Shown: positions 26,670 through 36,179, numbered from the stretch's first letter. The stretch is 64,000 bases of DNA from Sphingomonas montana (GCF_001956315.1 NZ_KV887144.1:263272-327271); one strand, 5' to 3'. Numbers and translations are program-made. The notes: a model not told the origin generated them from the letters alone.

Positions 26670-27335
26670 ATGCGCATCCTGATGATCGAGGATGACGCCG
26701 CCCTGGCCCGCAGCATCGCGGCGCTGCTGCGGGCGGGCGGCAACGCGGTCGATCATGTAGCGACCGGAGCGGAGGCGCTGGCGGTCGTGGCGGGGGAACC
26801 CTACGCCCTCGTCATCCTGGACGTCGGCCTGCCCGATATCGACGGTTTCACAGTGCTGGAACGGTTGCGCCGCCGCGGCGACAAAGTGCCCGTCCTGATG
26901 CTCACCGCGCGCGACGCGCTGGACGACCGGGTCCGCGGGCTGGATCTTGGGGCCGACGACTATCTGCGCAAACCGTTCGAACCGGAGGAGCTGGAGGCAC
27001 GCGTCCGGGCGCTGGGCCGGCGGCGCGGCGGCGATCCGCTCCCCACTTTGTCGGTCGGCGCGCTGACCATCAACCGGTCGAGCGGCGGGGCGGACGTCGC
27101 CGGCCGCCGGCTGGACCTGCGCCGCCGCGAACGCGCCGTCCTGGAAGCCCTGGCGACGCGCGCCGGGCGGGTCGTGCCGCGCGAACTGCTGATCGGCGAA
27201 GTGTTCGGGTTCGACGAACCGGTCGGCGACAACGCGATCGAGGTGCATGTCACGCGGCTGCGCGGCAAGCTTGCGCCGGATGGCCCGATGATCCGCACGG
27301 TCCGCGGCGTCGGATATATGCTCGATGCGGGCTGA
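26670..27335 (+). CDS. OmpR/TctD-type response regulator
   Basis: The 221-residue regulator has an N-terminal receiver (acidic pocket EDD, phospho-acceptor D51 in VILDVGLPD, K in KPFEPEEL) and a C-terminal winged-helix DNA-binding domain ending in the OmpR signature NAIEVHVTRLRGKL and IRTVRGVGYML. It overlaps the kinase start by 11 bp. Position and resemblance to TctD, which activates tricarboxylate transport, point to control of the divergent CitMHS operon. Its target is inferred from the shared promoter region. Confidence 0.93.
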   Translation: MRILMIEDDAALARSIAALLRAGGNAVDHVATGAEALAVVAGEPYALVILDVGLPDIDGFTVLERLRRRGDKVPVLMLTARDALDDRVRGLDLGADDYLRKPFEPEELEARVRALGRRRGGDPLPTLSVGALTINRSSGGADVAGRRLDLRRRERAVLEALATRAGRVVPRELLIGEVFGFDEPVGDNAIEVHVTRLRGKLAPDGPMIRTVRGVGYMLDAG

Positions 27336-28743
27336 CCCGCGCGTCCCGTCGCTGCGCACGCGGTTGCTCGTGGCAATGGTCGGCCCGCTGCTGCTGGCCG
27401 CGGTCGTCATCGGCCTGGCCGGCGCGACGCTGATCGCCGACGTCGTCCGCCGGGCAAGCGACCGCGTGCTGGGCGGGGCGCTGGGCGCGATCGCCGAAAC
27501 CGTCCAGGTCGAACGGGGCGAGGTAACGCTGGATCTGCCCGCCGCCGCGTTCGGGATGCTGGAAAATGGCGAGCGCGACAATGTCTACTACCGGATCGCG
27601 GTCGGCGACGCGTTGCTGACCGGCTATGCCGACCTGCCCGCCCCGAATCCCGCGGCGTTGGCAGTGGACGTGCCGCGGTACCGCTTTGCGCGCTATCGCG
27701 GGCAGGACATACGCATCGCGGAGGTCCGGCGGTCGCTGCCGCGGATTGACGCGCCGGTCGTTGTCCAGATCGCCGAGACGCTCGACAATCGCGGCGCACT
27801 CAACCGGCGGCTGATGCTGGCGCTGCTGGTCGGCGAGTGTGTTCTGGTCGGGGCTGCGGCGCTGCTGCTGCGGCCTGCGCTCGGCTGGAGCCTGCGTCCG
27901 CTCGCCCGGCTGCGCGATGCGGTGGAGACGCGCGACGAACGCGCCCGGCCGGACTTTTCCCCGCTCGATGCCGGGCCGCTGCCCGCCGAACTACGCCCGC
28001 TGGCCAGTGCGTTCGACCGGTTGCTGGCGCAGCTCGATACGATGACCGGCGGGGTCCGGCGCTTCACCGCTGATGCGTCGCACCAGATGCGCACGCCGCT
28101 GTCGGTGCTGAAGGTGCAGGTGGCGCTCGCGCGGCGCGGTTCGCACGCCGAACGCGGCGACGCACTGGCCGAGATCGCGGAGGCCGTGACCCGGCTGGAA
28201 CGGCTCGTGACGCAGCTGCTGGCGCTGGCCCGGGCAGAGGAAGCGGGCATGTCCGCCCCGCTGGAGGCGGTCGACCTGCGCGAGGTCGCCGCCGCGGTCA
28301 TCACCCGGCAGGTTCATCAGGCGGTCGATGCGGGGGTCGATCTCACGCTGGATTGCGATGCCGCGTCCGGCATGGTGGTCTCCGGTCACCGCACGCTGAT
28401 CTTCGAAATCCTGTCCAACCTGATCGACAACGGCATCCGCTACAACCACCGCGGCGGCACGGTGGCGGTCGCGATCCGCGCCACACCGGTCGAAACGACG
28501 GTCAGCGTCGCCGACGACGGCCGCGGCATCGCGCCCGAACATCGCGAAACGGTGTTCGACCGCTTCGCCCGGCTCGACCCCGCCGCCACGCCCAACGGCA
28601 GCGGCCTGGGCCTCGCCATCGTCCGTTCCGCCGCCGCCCGCCTGAACGCGACCGTCACGTTCGGCGATAGCGCCGTCGGCACCACAATCATCCTGCGCTT
28701 TCCGCGAGCTGACGACGGCGATGTGGCGTCAGGAAATGCCTGA
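27325..28743 (+). CDS. TctE-like membrane sensor histidine kinase
   Basis: The 472-residue kinase has a first membrane segment (about 11-38), a periplasmic sensor of about 125 residues like the 2CSK_N domain of TctE (LENGERDNVYYRIAVG), a second membrane segment (about 164-190), a HAMP-like linker, HisKA with H253 (ADASHQMRTPLSVL), and HATPase with N-box LIDNGIRYN and G-box NGSGLGLAIV. 2CSK_N kinases sense carboxylates, sometimes via a binding protein, which fits the neighbouring orphan binding-protein gene. It overlaps the regulator by 11 bp. Confidence 0.92.
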   Translation: MRADPRVPSLRTRLLVAMVGPLLLAAVVIGLAGATLIADVVRRASDRVLGGALGAIAETVQVERGEVTLDLPAAAFGMLENGERDNVYYRIAVGDALLTGYADLPAPNPAALAVDVPRYRFARYRGQDIRIAEVRRSLPRIDAPVVVQIAETLDNRGALNRRLMLALLVGECVLVGAAALLLRPALGWSLRPLARLRDAVETRDERARPDFSPLDAGPLPAELRPLASAFDRLLAQLDTMTGGVRRFTADASHQMRTPLSVLKVQVALARRGSHAERGDALAEIAEAVTRLERLVTQLLALARAEEAGMSAPLEAVDLREVAAAVITRQVHQAVDAGVDLTLDCDAASGMVVSGHRTLIFEILSNLIDNGIRYNHRGGTVAVAIRATPVETTVSVADDGRGIAPEHRETVFDRFARLDPAATPNGSGLGLAIVRSAAARLNATVTFGDSAVGTTIILRFPRADDGDVASGNA

Positions 28744-28830
28744 GCTCTTTTAGGACCCGGATGCGGACCGGGGACCGGATCCAGCCGCTGCACCCGTGCT
28801 GTCGGCATTTTTTTCTGACCCCACATCAAT

Positions 28831-28891
28831 CCGTTTGGTTCGAGCGTGTCGAGAACTGGCGCGGTGTTCTCGACAGGCTCGAGCCAAACGG
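28831..28891. repeat. Long imperfect inverted repeat, family A
   Basis: Two 26-base arms (28831-28856 and 28866-28891) are inverse complements with two mismatches, around a nine-base loop. They begin CCGTTTGGTTCGAGC. A second copy with the same arms lies at 38291-38352. Placement after the TctE-like kinase and convergent with the RTX gene fits a terminator-associated or REP-like element. Confidence 0.75.
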
Positions 28892-29022
28892 GATGGCTGG
28901 AGACGAAATCGACCAGCTTGATGATCGTCATCTCCGATCAAGTCCGGGATGACGAGGGCAGTAGTCGGATGGGCGGGTCGACCTACCCCGCGACGGGTCC
29001 TTGCCCGCCGCGGGAAACCGTA
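28892..29022. other. Intergenic tail with a degenerate family B repeat arm
   Basis: No gene. Around 28928-28955 lies a half-copy related to the family B arm seen at 45463 (GTCAT...GATCAAGTCCGGGATGAC), without a clear partner. Confidence 0.3.
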
Positions 29023-32000
29023 TCATCCGAAGACGATGTCGCTCAGCACGATCGCGTTCTGACCGTTGAACAGGATCTGCATGTCGAACACGCCGTCGCC
29101 GCCCAGGTCGATATCCAGAGCCGTATCGAACTCGCTGTTGGTAAAGGTGAACACCGACTGCGCGTTGGCCAGTCCGGTAAGATCGACACGGTCCACACCG
29201 GACTGGAAATCCTGAATATTGTCGGTGTCGTTCGCGACCGAGTCTCCCTGCAGGACATAACGGAACGTATCCGCCCCCGCCCCGCCGAACAGAACATCCG
29301 AGTTCAGGCCGCCCTGCAGGAGGTCGTCGCCGCTGCCAGCGATGATGAAGTCCCCGTCACGACCGCCATAAAGGAAGTCGTTCCCGTCGCCGCCATCCAG
29401 CACATCCATGTCCTGGTTACCGAACAACGTATCGGAACCGGTGCCGCCCGTGAGGAAGTCTATGCCGAAGCCGCCGGTCAGGAGATCGTCGCCGTCACCG
29501 CCATCTATGCTGTTACCAACGCCGTCACCGGTCATGACGTCGCCGAACCGGCTGCCGGACAGATTCTCGATATCGAACAGCGTGTCCGTCCCCGCCCCGC
29601 CGGTCGCCTGCGCCACGCCCTGTTGCAGCAATGAGACGGTAACACCCTGTGTGGCATTGAAGTAACCGGCCGTATCGCTGTCCCCGCCGCCGCTGATGCT
29701 GTCGTCGCCCTTGCCCCCTTCAAGGTAGTCGCGGGACTCTCCGCCGATCAGCATGTCGTCGCCCTGTCCGCCGTACAATGCGTTCACGCCGCTGCCGCCT
29801 TCCAGCATGTCGTTACCCTGGTTGCCGAACAGTTCGTCATTGCCGCCGCCGCCGGCCAGCCGGTCGTTGCCGAACCCGCCGCTCAGCACGTTTTCACCCG
29901 CATCGCCGATCAGAACATCGTCGAAACCGCTACCGATCAGGTTCTCGATCGCCACCAGCGTATCGACGCCCGCGCCGGTCGTGTTCTGCGCGCTGCCGGA
30001 CAGGCGAAGATCGACCGTCACTCCCGACGCGTTAGAATAAGACGCGGTGTCGATACCCTCGCCGCCATCGACTAGATCGTCGCCGCGGCCACCCTCCAGC
30101 ACGTCGTCGCCTGCGTCCCCGCGCAGCTGGTCGTCGTCCTGACCGCCGTACAGCGTGTCGTTGCCCGCGCCGCCGGACAGCGCATCATTGCCCTGGTTGC
30201 CGAACAGCGTGTCGACGCCCTCGCCACCGACGAGCGTGTCGTTGCCCTCCAGCCCGGTCAGCACGTCGTTGCCGGCCAGACCGCTCAGCACGTCCGCACC
30301 GGTGGTGCCGGTCAGCACGTCGTTACCGAGCGAGCCGGGGTTGCGCGGTACGTTCAGCACGGCGACGACCTGGTCATGGTCGGTCGCGCGCCCAGCCGAG
30401 TCCGGCTGCTCCGAATTATAGTGGACGACGTCGAACGCCGCGCCGCTCGCCAGCCCGCCGCTGACCAGGATGTTGTCGAACGCCTGGACGTTGCCTTCGA
30501 ACAGATAGGAGTAACGCTCCTCTTCCGGCAGCAGGTCGTACAGGTTGGTCAGCACCCCGCCGGCGGTCAGCGCGCGCTGGCCGTCCTCGTAATAATATCC
30601 GTTGAAGTCGCCCAGCACCGCGATGTTGAGTGCCGGGTCGGCCGCCAGCAGACCGTCGACATAGGCGCGCAACTGCGTGTTCTGCGCGGTGCGGGCGCCG
30701 TCGCCGGCCTGGAACGGAGGCTGCGTATCGCCGAAGAAGCCGTCCGATCCGCCGCGCGACGTGAAGTGCACGTTGATCGCCGTCACCGTCTGCCCGTTGA
30801 ACGAGAAATCGGCCGCCAGGGGCGAACGCGTGCCCGCATAGGCCGAACCCGGCACCGCCACCGCACTGTCCGCGATGTAGCCGACCCGGTCGCTATTATA
30901 GAGGAAGCCGTTGCGAATGTTGCCGCCCGGTTCGCCGCCCGTCGAATTGGGCGAGGCCGGCGTGACCTCGACATAGCTGTACCGCGCGCCGCCGATCGCC
31001 ACGATCGCGTCGATCAGCACCTGCGCCGTGGCCGCACCCGACAGGTCGGACCCGTTGCCGGCCCCGTCCGCATCCTGAATTTCCTGCAACCCGATAATGT
31101 CGGGCGCCTGCAGCGCGTAGAGGATCTCCTCGGCGATCAGCGTGAACTTGGCCGCGCCGTCGCCGGGATCGAGATTTTCGACGTTGAAGCTGCCAATCGA
31201 AACCTGGTCCGCGCCGCCGACGAGCTCCGTGGTCTCACGGGTCGGCAGCGGCGCGTCGGTCACGACAGACACCGCCTCGGTCACCAGCACTTCATAGGTC
31301 GAGAAGGCATAGTTCATGATGCCGGTGACGTTGCCGAGCTGGTCGCCTTGCGTGTGCCCGGGGGCGTAGCCGGCGAACAGGTCGCTGTCGGCGTCGATCT
31401 GCAGACGCTCGGGGTTGTTGTCCCCTTCGGACAGCGTGATGCCGCCGCGCGCGTTCATACCGGTCGCGCCCTCGCCGCCCGATGCCACAACGAAGGTTTC
31501 GCCGAAGCTGTTGGTCGCGGCCACGACCTGCGGCCGGTCAACCGTGACCCGCATGCCTTCCATGCTCTCGTAGAAATCCAGACCGTCGAGATCGGGATCG
31601 AACGAGGTCAGCCCGTCGTCGTCGATCACTTCGGACGGAGCCAGCCGGCCGCCGACCCCGATCATCACCGCGTCGGGCAGTGCATTGTTCTGCGACACGA
31701 CCGAGATCGTCGTCGGTGCCGTGATCTGGGTCAGGCTGAGCGCACCCACCCCGCCGACGAATTCGGCGACCGTGCCGGTGACGTTCAGCCGATCGCCGAT
31801 CGCGACGGTCGGCCGTGTGCCGGTGAACACAAGCACCGCGTCCGACGTTGCGGTGTTGCCGTCGCCCATGGCGGCCTGGATGTAGAAGCCGTTATTGTCG
31901 ACCGCGGTCACGATGCCGCCGGTGGTGACGACCTGCCCCACATATTCCGAACGGTGCCCCGCGCCCTGGATATCGTAGATTTCCAGGCTCAGCGGATCGT

Positions 32001-34428
32001 CGTTCACGATCGTGCCGACCGCGATATCGTCGGCGATGCTGATGTTGCCGAGCGGGTTGGCCAGCCGGACGTTCAGCGTCTCGTTGAACTCCCCGCTGAC
32101 GTCGCCCAAAATGTCAATCACGATCCGCTGCGACGACACGCCTTCGGCAAAGGTTACGGTGCCGGACAGCGCCGTGTCCGGCGCGAGATCATTGCTGTCC
32201 GCACTGCCCGTCAGGTTCAGGAAATACTCGACCGACGCCGTGCTGGCGCCGCCGCCGGCACGCGTCGCGGTGAAGACAAGCTGCGCGCTGCCTGCATTGC
32301 CCTCCACAACGCTGGCATCGCCGATCCGGACGACACCCGGTGCGTTGGCGGAGAGGAAATTCTGGCCGGTGTTCAGCTGGCCGAACGTGTTCTGCTGCGC
32401 CGCTGCCCAGGTGAAGTCGCTGTAGTTGGATCCGTCGCCGGTCAGTTGCAGCGAGAAACCGTCCGCCACGCCCTCTTCCGCAACGCCGATGTCGGTACTG
32501 GTCAGCCCCGTGGCCGCGCCGCCGGTCGCCACGACCGTGCCCTCGTAAGACAGGAACTGGACGACCTGCGCGCCCGGCGCGACCAGCGCGATCGCGTCCG
32601 GCGCGCCGTTCTGGATACCGCCGGCCGGACCCGCGAACGACAGCGTGCCGTAGCCGTCATCCTGGTTCGCGATCACGCCGCTCAGCGCCTGCGTGGCGTA
32701 AACCCCGCCGCCATTGCCGTTGTAGAACACCAGCGACCAGCCGGTCAGGTCGGTGCCGGCGATCCCGGCGACCTCGACCCCCTCGCCCGCGTCGGTGCCG
32801 GCGTCATCATAATGGATTTCGTTGATGAAGACGCCGGGCGCGTCGTCGTTGCGGATCGTGCCGACCGCCGATGCATCGCCCAGCGCCGCGCCGACCGGGG
32901 CAGACAATGTCACGCCGAACGTCTCGTCGCCCTCGAACTGCGCGTCGCCCGCGACCTGGACGATGATGGTAGCGCTCGTCGCGCCGTCCGCGAATTCGAC
33001 CGTGCCGGACAGCGTCTGGGCGGCGAGATCGTCCGTCGATGCAGTGCCGTTCAGCATGACCATGTAGCTGGCCGATGCCGCACCGCTGCTGCCGCCGTCG
33101 CGCGTGACGGTGAAGGTGAGCGCGGTGATGCCCGATGCACCTTCGAAGGCCGCAGCGTCCGCCACCGACAGCGTGCCGGCCGGGCCGGGGACGTCGTCGT
33201 TCAGAATCGTGCCGACAGCGCTGCCGTCCGCAATGGTGGCCCCGGTCGCCGTCGTGGACAGCGTGATGCCGAACGTCTCGTCGCCCTCGACCAGCAGGTC
33301 GCCGTTGACCGCGATGGTAACGGTCTGGCTGGTCTGGCCGTCCTCGAACCGCACGGTGCCCGCCGCCGCGTCCAGATCTGCGGCGTCGGCGCTGCCGTCC
33401 AGCGCGATGGCGTAGGACAGGTCGACCGCGCCGGTGCTGCTGTCGGCGCGCGTCACGGTGAACGTCATCTGCGTGATGCCGGCATTGCCCTCCGCCACGC
33501 TGGCGTCCGCAATCGAGAACGTCCCGACCGGCGGCGCTGCGTCATCGTTCAGGATCGTGCCGGTCGCCTGCGCGTCCGAAATCGTGCCCATGCTGGCGTT
33601 CGACAGCGTGACCGAGAAGGTCTCGTCAGCCTCGAACGTCGTATCGCCGTTCGCTGCGATCGTGACCCGCGCCTCGGTCTGCCCGTCCGCGAAACTGACC
33701 TGACCGGTGAACGCACCGGCCAGATCGTCCTGGCCCGCCGTGCCGATAATGACGACATAGTCCAGCGTGGCCGCACCAGCGCTGCCGCCGCTGCGCTGCA
33801 CGACGAATTCAATCGCCGTGGTCCCGGTATTGCCTTCCTGCACGCTGGCATCGGCGATCGCAAAGCTGCCTGCCCCGTCGCCACTGGTGACGCTGAAACC
33901 GACCGGATAGGCGATGCCAAAGGCGTCGTCCTGCGTCCAGAGCCCCGCGTTGGCGATGTTCGCCAGGATCTCCGCGCGCGTGCCGTCCAGCGGGCCGCTG
34001 TAAGCGGCGTTGTCTGCCGCAAATGCCAGCGCGGTTTCACCGAAGATGAGCCCGGTCGGGACGGCGGAGGTGTTCGCGTTGCTCGCCGTGTCGGCATAAT
34101 TTGCGTTGCCGTCGGCGAAATCGATGGCGAACAGCGGGGTCGGCGTGGCTGCGTCGCCGCTATAGGCGATGATCTGGTCGCCGTTCGTCGACGGGTTGAA
34201 CGCACTGGTCAGGCCGGAGATCGTCACCACGGTACCGATCGCGGTGCCGGCCGGCACGACGTAGGGCACGACACCTTCGCCGACCCGGAAACCACCGGTC
34301 GCCAGCCAGCCACTGTCGGTGAAATTGATCGTTTCGCCCGACAGGTCCGCCAGGATCACGAACGAAAAGGATTTGATCCCCGCATCCGCACCATATCCGA
34401 CAATCGCGATATCACCGACTTGCGCCAT
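29023..34428 (-). CDS. Large RTX protein: ExeM/NucH-type extracellular nuclease with Calx-beta and lamin-tail-like domains
   Basis: The ATG at 34428 (MAQVGDIAIVG) has GAGGA about nine bases upstream; the frame is open to 34542, but that extension crosses a strong hairpin and lacks a binding site. About 1801 residues. There is no N-terminal signal peptide. Domains: N-terminal beta domain (1-187), three Calx-beta repeats (187-530; ...VEGDETFGITLS pattern), a lamin-tail-like domain (531-693; FINEIHYDDAG), a further Calx-beta (696-812), an OB-type region (813-1042), an endonuclease/exonuclease/phosphatase domain (about 1074-1361; FNVENLDPGD, IIGLQEIQDADG, AINVHFTSRGGSDG, VLGDFNGYYYED, ATDHDQVVAV), then RTX nonapeptides (GGxGxDxLx, 1361-1719) and a C-terminal type I secretion region. 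Likely a calcium-folded extracellular DNase or phosphodiesterase. The ABC/HlyD exporter is not in the window. Confidence 0.9.
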   Translation of the reverse strand: MAQVGDIAIVGYGADAGIKSFSFVILADLSGETINFTDSGWLATGGFRVGEGVVPYVVPAGTAIGTVVTISGLTSAFNPSTNGDQIIAYSGDAATPTPLFAIDFADGNANYADTASNANTSAVPTGLIFGETALAFAADNAAYSGPLDGTRAEILANIANAGLWTQDDAFGIAYPVGFSVTSGDGAGSFAIADASVQEGNTGTTAIEFVVQRSGGSAGAATLDYVVIIGTAGQDDLAGAFTGQVSFADGQTEARVTIAANGDTTFEADETFSVTLSNASMGTISDAQATGTILNDDAAPPVGTFSIADASVAEGNAGITQMTFTVTRADSSTGAVDLSYAIALDGSADAADLDAAAGTVRFEDGQTSQTVTIAVNGDLLVEGDETFGITLSTTATGATIADGSAVGTILNDDVPGPAGTLSVADAAAFEGASGITALTFTVTRDGGSSGAASASYMVMLNGTASTDDLAAQTLSGTVEFADGATSATIIVQVAGDAQFEGDETFGVTLSAPVGAALGDASAVGTIRNDDAPGVFINEIHYDDAGTDAGEGVEVAGIAGTDLTGWSLVFYNGNGGGVYATQALSGVIANQDDGYGTLSFAGPAGGIQNGAPDAIALVAPGAQVVQFLSYEGTVVATGGAATGLTSTDIGVAEEGVADGFSLQLTGDGSNYSDFTWAAAQQNTFGQLNTGQNFLSANAPGVVRIGDASVVEGNAGSAQLVFTATRAGGGASTASVEYFLNLTGSADSNDLAPDTALSGTVTFAEGVSSQRIVIDILGDVSGEFNETLNVRLANPLGNISIADDIAVGTIVNDDPLSLEIYDIQGAGHRSEYVGQVVTTGGIVTAVDNNGFYIQAAMGDGNTATSDAVLVFTGTRPTVAIGDRLNVTGTVAEFVGGVGALSLTQITAPTTISVVSQNNALPDAVMIGVGGRLAPSEVIDDDGLTSFDPDLDGLDFYESMEGMRVTVDRPQVVAATNSFGETFVVASGGEGATGMNARGGITLSEGDNNPERLQIDADSDLFAGYAPGHTQGDQLGNVTGIMNYAFSTYEVLVTEAVSVVTDAPLPTRETTELVGGADQVSIGSFNVENLDPGDGAAKFTLIAEEILYALQAPDIIGLQEIQDADGAGNGSDLSGAATAQVLIDAIVAIGGARYSYVEVTPASPNSTGGEPGGNIRNGFLYNSDRVGYIADSAVAVPGSAYAGTRSPLAADFSFNGQTVTAINVHFTSRGGSDGFFGDTQPPFQAGDGARTAQNTQLRAYVDGLLAADPALNIAVLGDFNGYYYEDGQRALTAGGVLTNLYDLLPEEERYSYLFEGNVQAFDNILVSGGLASGAAFDVVHYNSEQPDSAGRATDHDQVVAVLNVPRNPGSLGNDVLTGTTGADVLSGLAGNDVLTGLEGNDTLVGGEGVDTLFGNQGNDALSGGAGNDTLYGGQDDDQLRGDAGDDVLEGGRGDDLVDGGEGIDTASYSNASGVTVDLRLSGSAQNTTGAGVDTLVAIENLIGSGFDDVLIGDAGENVLSGGFGNDRLAGGGGNDELFGNQGNDMLEGGSGVNALYGGQGDDMLIGGESRDYLEGGKGDDSISGGGDSDTAGYFNATQGVTVSLLQQGVAQATGGAGTDTLFDIENLSGSRFGDVMTGDGVGNSIDGGDGDDLLTGGFGIDFLTGGTGSDTLFGNQDMDVLDGGDGNDFLYGGRDGDFIIAGSGDDLLQGGLNSDVLFGGAGADTFRYVLQGDSVANDTDNIQDFQSGVDRVDLTGLANAQSVFTFTNSEFDTALDIDLGGDGVFDMQILFNGQNAIVLSDIVFG

Positions 34429-34464
34429 GCCCAGTTTCCTCACCTGTGGGCGGGCCGCATAATA

Positions 34465-34501
34465 CGGAACGCACGAAGGCGCATTGCCTTCGTGCGTTCC
34501 G
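34465..34501. promoter_or_regulatory. Perfect 16-bp stem-loop upstream of the RTX nuclease
   Basis: Arms CGGAACGCACGAAGGC (34465-34480) and its exact inverse complement (34486-34501) flank a five-base loop. The hairpin sits 37 bp upstream of the nuclease start and 118 bp past the stop of the upstream RTX gene. It could terminate the upstream transcript, hold read-through in check, or stabilise the nuclease mRNA. No clear U-run follows on the minus strand. Confidence 0.65.
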
Positions 34502-34618
34502 CCCGGTCCCGCCATCATGGTAAATGTCTCTGTCAGGCCCATGCGCTATTTTTGTGACATGGCCGGGCCTGTGTCGCGGCCCGGTCATGCTTTTCCGACA
34601 AGGCAGGTGTCCGGGCGA

Positions 34619-35743
34619 TCAGCCCCAGAAGATGTCGCTGGCCACGATCGCATCGGCCCCGGCGACCGTGATCTGCATGTCCGCGGCCCCGTCGTTGCCG
34701 AGGTCAATCGTGACGAAGCTCATCCCGCCCACATTGGCGATCGATGCCGTACCGGATGCGCCCGTACCCAGGAAGGAAAGGTCGATCCGGTCAATTCCAG
34801 ACTGGAAATCCAGGATCGTGTCGGCGGCATCGGGTGCGGAGTCCGCCAGCAACGCGAAGCGGAAACTGTCCGCCCCCACACCACCGATCAGCAAGTCGGC
34901 ACCGAGCCCCCCCTGCAACACGTCGTTCCCCGCGCCGCCATCGACCATGTCCTCATTCTGCCCGCCGAACAGAGTGTCGTTCCCGTCCCCGCCCCACATG
35001 GTGTCGCGTCCCATATTGCCGAACAGGGTGTCGTTGCCGTCCTGACCGAACAACGTGTCCGTCCCCTCGCCGCCATTCAGCGTATCGTCGCCCGAACCAC
35101 CGAACAGGAGGTCGTTGCCGGCCTGACCGAACAACTGGTCCGCACCTGCTCCGCCGTCCAGCCTGTTGTCGCGGCCATCTCCGCTCAGGCTGTCGCCAAA
35201 CGCCGAGCCGAGCAGGTTCTCGATGCCGACCAGCGTATCGAACCCGGCCCCGCCGGTATTCTGCGACTCGCCCTGCAGTTCCAGGCTGACCGTCACGCCG
35301 CTGGTGACATTGGTGGTGGAATAGCCCGCCGTATCGCCGAAACCGTCGATGATCCCCAGGACACCGCCCCCGTCGATGAAATCGTTGCCGACGCCACCTT
35401 CGATCACGTCCGATCCGGTCCCGCCGGAGATTATGTCATCGCCCTGGCCACCGTACAGAGCATCGTCGCCAAAGCTTCCGTCGAGGAAGTCATTGCCCGC
35501 ATTGCCGAACAACTGGTCGTTGCCGGAACCGCCGTTCAGCGTATCGATGCCGCCATTGCCCGTCAGGATATCGTTCCCGCCGAAGCCGGAGATCAGGTCG
35601 CCATCGTTACCGCCGGTCAGGACATCGTTGCCCTCGGTGCCCAAGATGGGGAGCGTGATCAACGCCGTATCGAACAGGGATCCGTCGACATATCGGTCCG
35701 ACTGCGCGCCGTTGAAGCCATACTGGGAACGGACTGCTTTCAT
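34619..35743 (-). CDS. RTX calcium-binding secreted protein
   Basis: ATG at 35743 (MKAVRSQYGFNG) is preceded by CAGGAGAG; the open frame upstream to 35821 has no such site. The 374 residues lack a signal peptide and are almost entirely RTX nonapeptides (GTEGNDVLTGGNDGDL, then many GGxGNDxLxG units at about 35-300), followed by a C-terminal region homologous to that of the downstream nuclease (DTILDFQSGIDRIDLS, ending in SDIFWG versus SDIVFG). No catalytic domain is visible. It may be a structural, calcium-binding or adhesive secreted protein using the same type I exporter. The shared C-terminus suggests a common secretion signal. Confidence 0.85.
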   Translation of the reverse strand: MKAVRSQYGFNGAQSDRYVDGSLFDTALITLPILGTEGNDVLTGGNDGDLISGFGGNDILTGNGGIDTLNGGSGNDQLFGNAGNDFLDGSFGDDALYGGQGDDIISGGTGSDVIEGGVGNDFIDGGGVLGIIDGFGDTAGYSTTNVTSGVTVSLELQGESQNTGGAGFDTLVGIENLLGSAFGDSLSGDGRDNRLDGGAGADQLFGQAGNDLLFGGSGDDTLNGGEGTDTLFGQDGNDTLFGNMGRDTMWGGDGNDTLFGGQNEDMVDGGAGNDVLQGGLGADLLIGGVGADSFRFALLADSAPDAADTILDFQSGIDRIDLSFLGTGASGTASIANVGGMSFVTIDLGNDGAADMQITVAGADAIVASDIFWG

Positions 35744-36179
35744 GATCGGCTCTCCTGTCAGTTGGCACTCCGTAAGCGGAGGTGCCGGGAGAGGACAATC
35801 TGGTGCCACTAGTTTTAACATATCAACACATAACTGATAGCCAATAGAGAGATGATATTCGACATAGGTCTAGTTATACTACTTAACTAGATTTTTACTG
35901 AGATTTATGTGAGGAATTATATGGCCCCTTACAACTTTTGTATAGCTTTGATCGACGGGTCCAGCCAGTGCCGTCACGCCCTGCCCATGGGATCGTTGCG
36001 CATTTCGGCGTCCCGACGATCCGAATTTACCGTTCGGTCCATCTGGTTCGCGCCTGTCGGGAACGTCGCGCCGCAAGCGCGATGGATTCATCGCGGAATA
36101 TAGGGGCGCCCTGGCGGTTAGCGGTTGTCATCGGCCGCCGGACTGGCGAAAGTCACGTCAAGCGAGGGTTAGGGAAGCG
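35744..36179. promoter_or_regulatory. AT-rich promoter region between the RTX pair and the mannan locus
   Basis: No convincing gene. The stretch around 35811-35940 is markedly AT-rich for this genome and must hold the promoter of the divergent RTX gene. A perfect palindrome (CTAGTTA at 35870-35876, TAACTAG at 35884-35890, seven-base spacer) is followed on the plus strand by ATTTTT, which could be an operator or a weak terminator. The part from about 35960 to 36180 is ordinary in composition. Confidence 0.45.

Noticed and set aside
28744-29022. Small ORFs in the gap after the TctE-like kinase
   Set aside because: They lie across the inverted repeat arms and have no family resemblance or ribosome binding site.
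29300-30340. Tandem DNA repeat or CRISPR-like array
   Set aside because: The periodicity is the nine-residue RTX repeat of the encoded protein, with degenerate DNA and no spacers.
34429-34542. Longer N-terminus for the RTX nuclease
   Set aside because: The extension would translate through the 16-bp hairpin and has no binding site; the ATG at 34428 has GAGGA upstream.
30376-34557. Very long open frame on the plus strand opposite the RTX nuclease
   Set aside because: GC-rich, repeat-driven codon use leaves the antisense frame open; no domain is visible and the minus strand has clear Calx-beta, nuclease and RTX domains.
35909-36103. 64-codon plus-strand frame upstream of the mannan locus
   Set aside because: No coding-like composition or family resemblance; the area is better read as promoter sequence.
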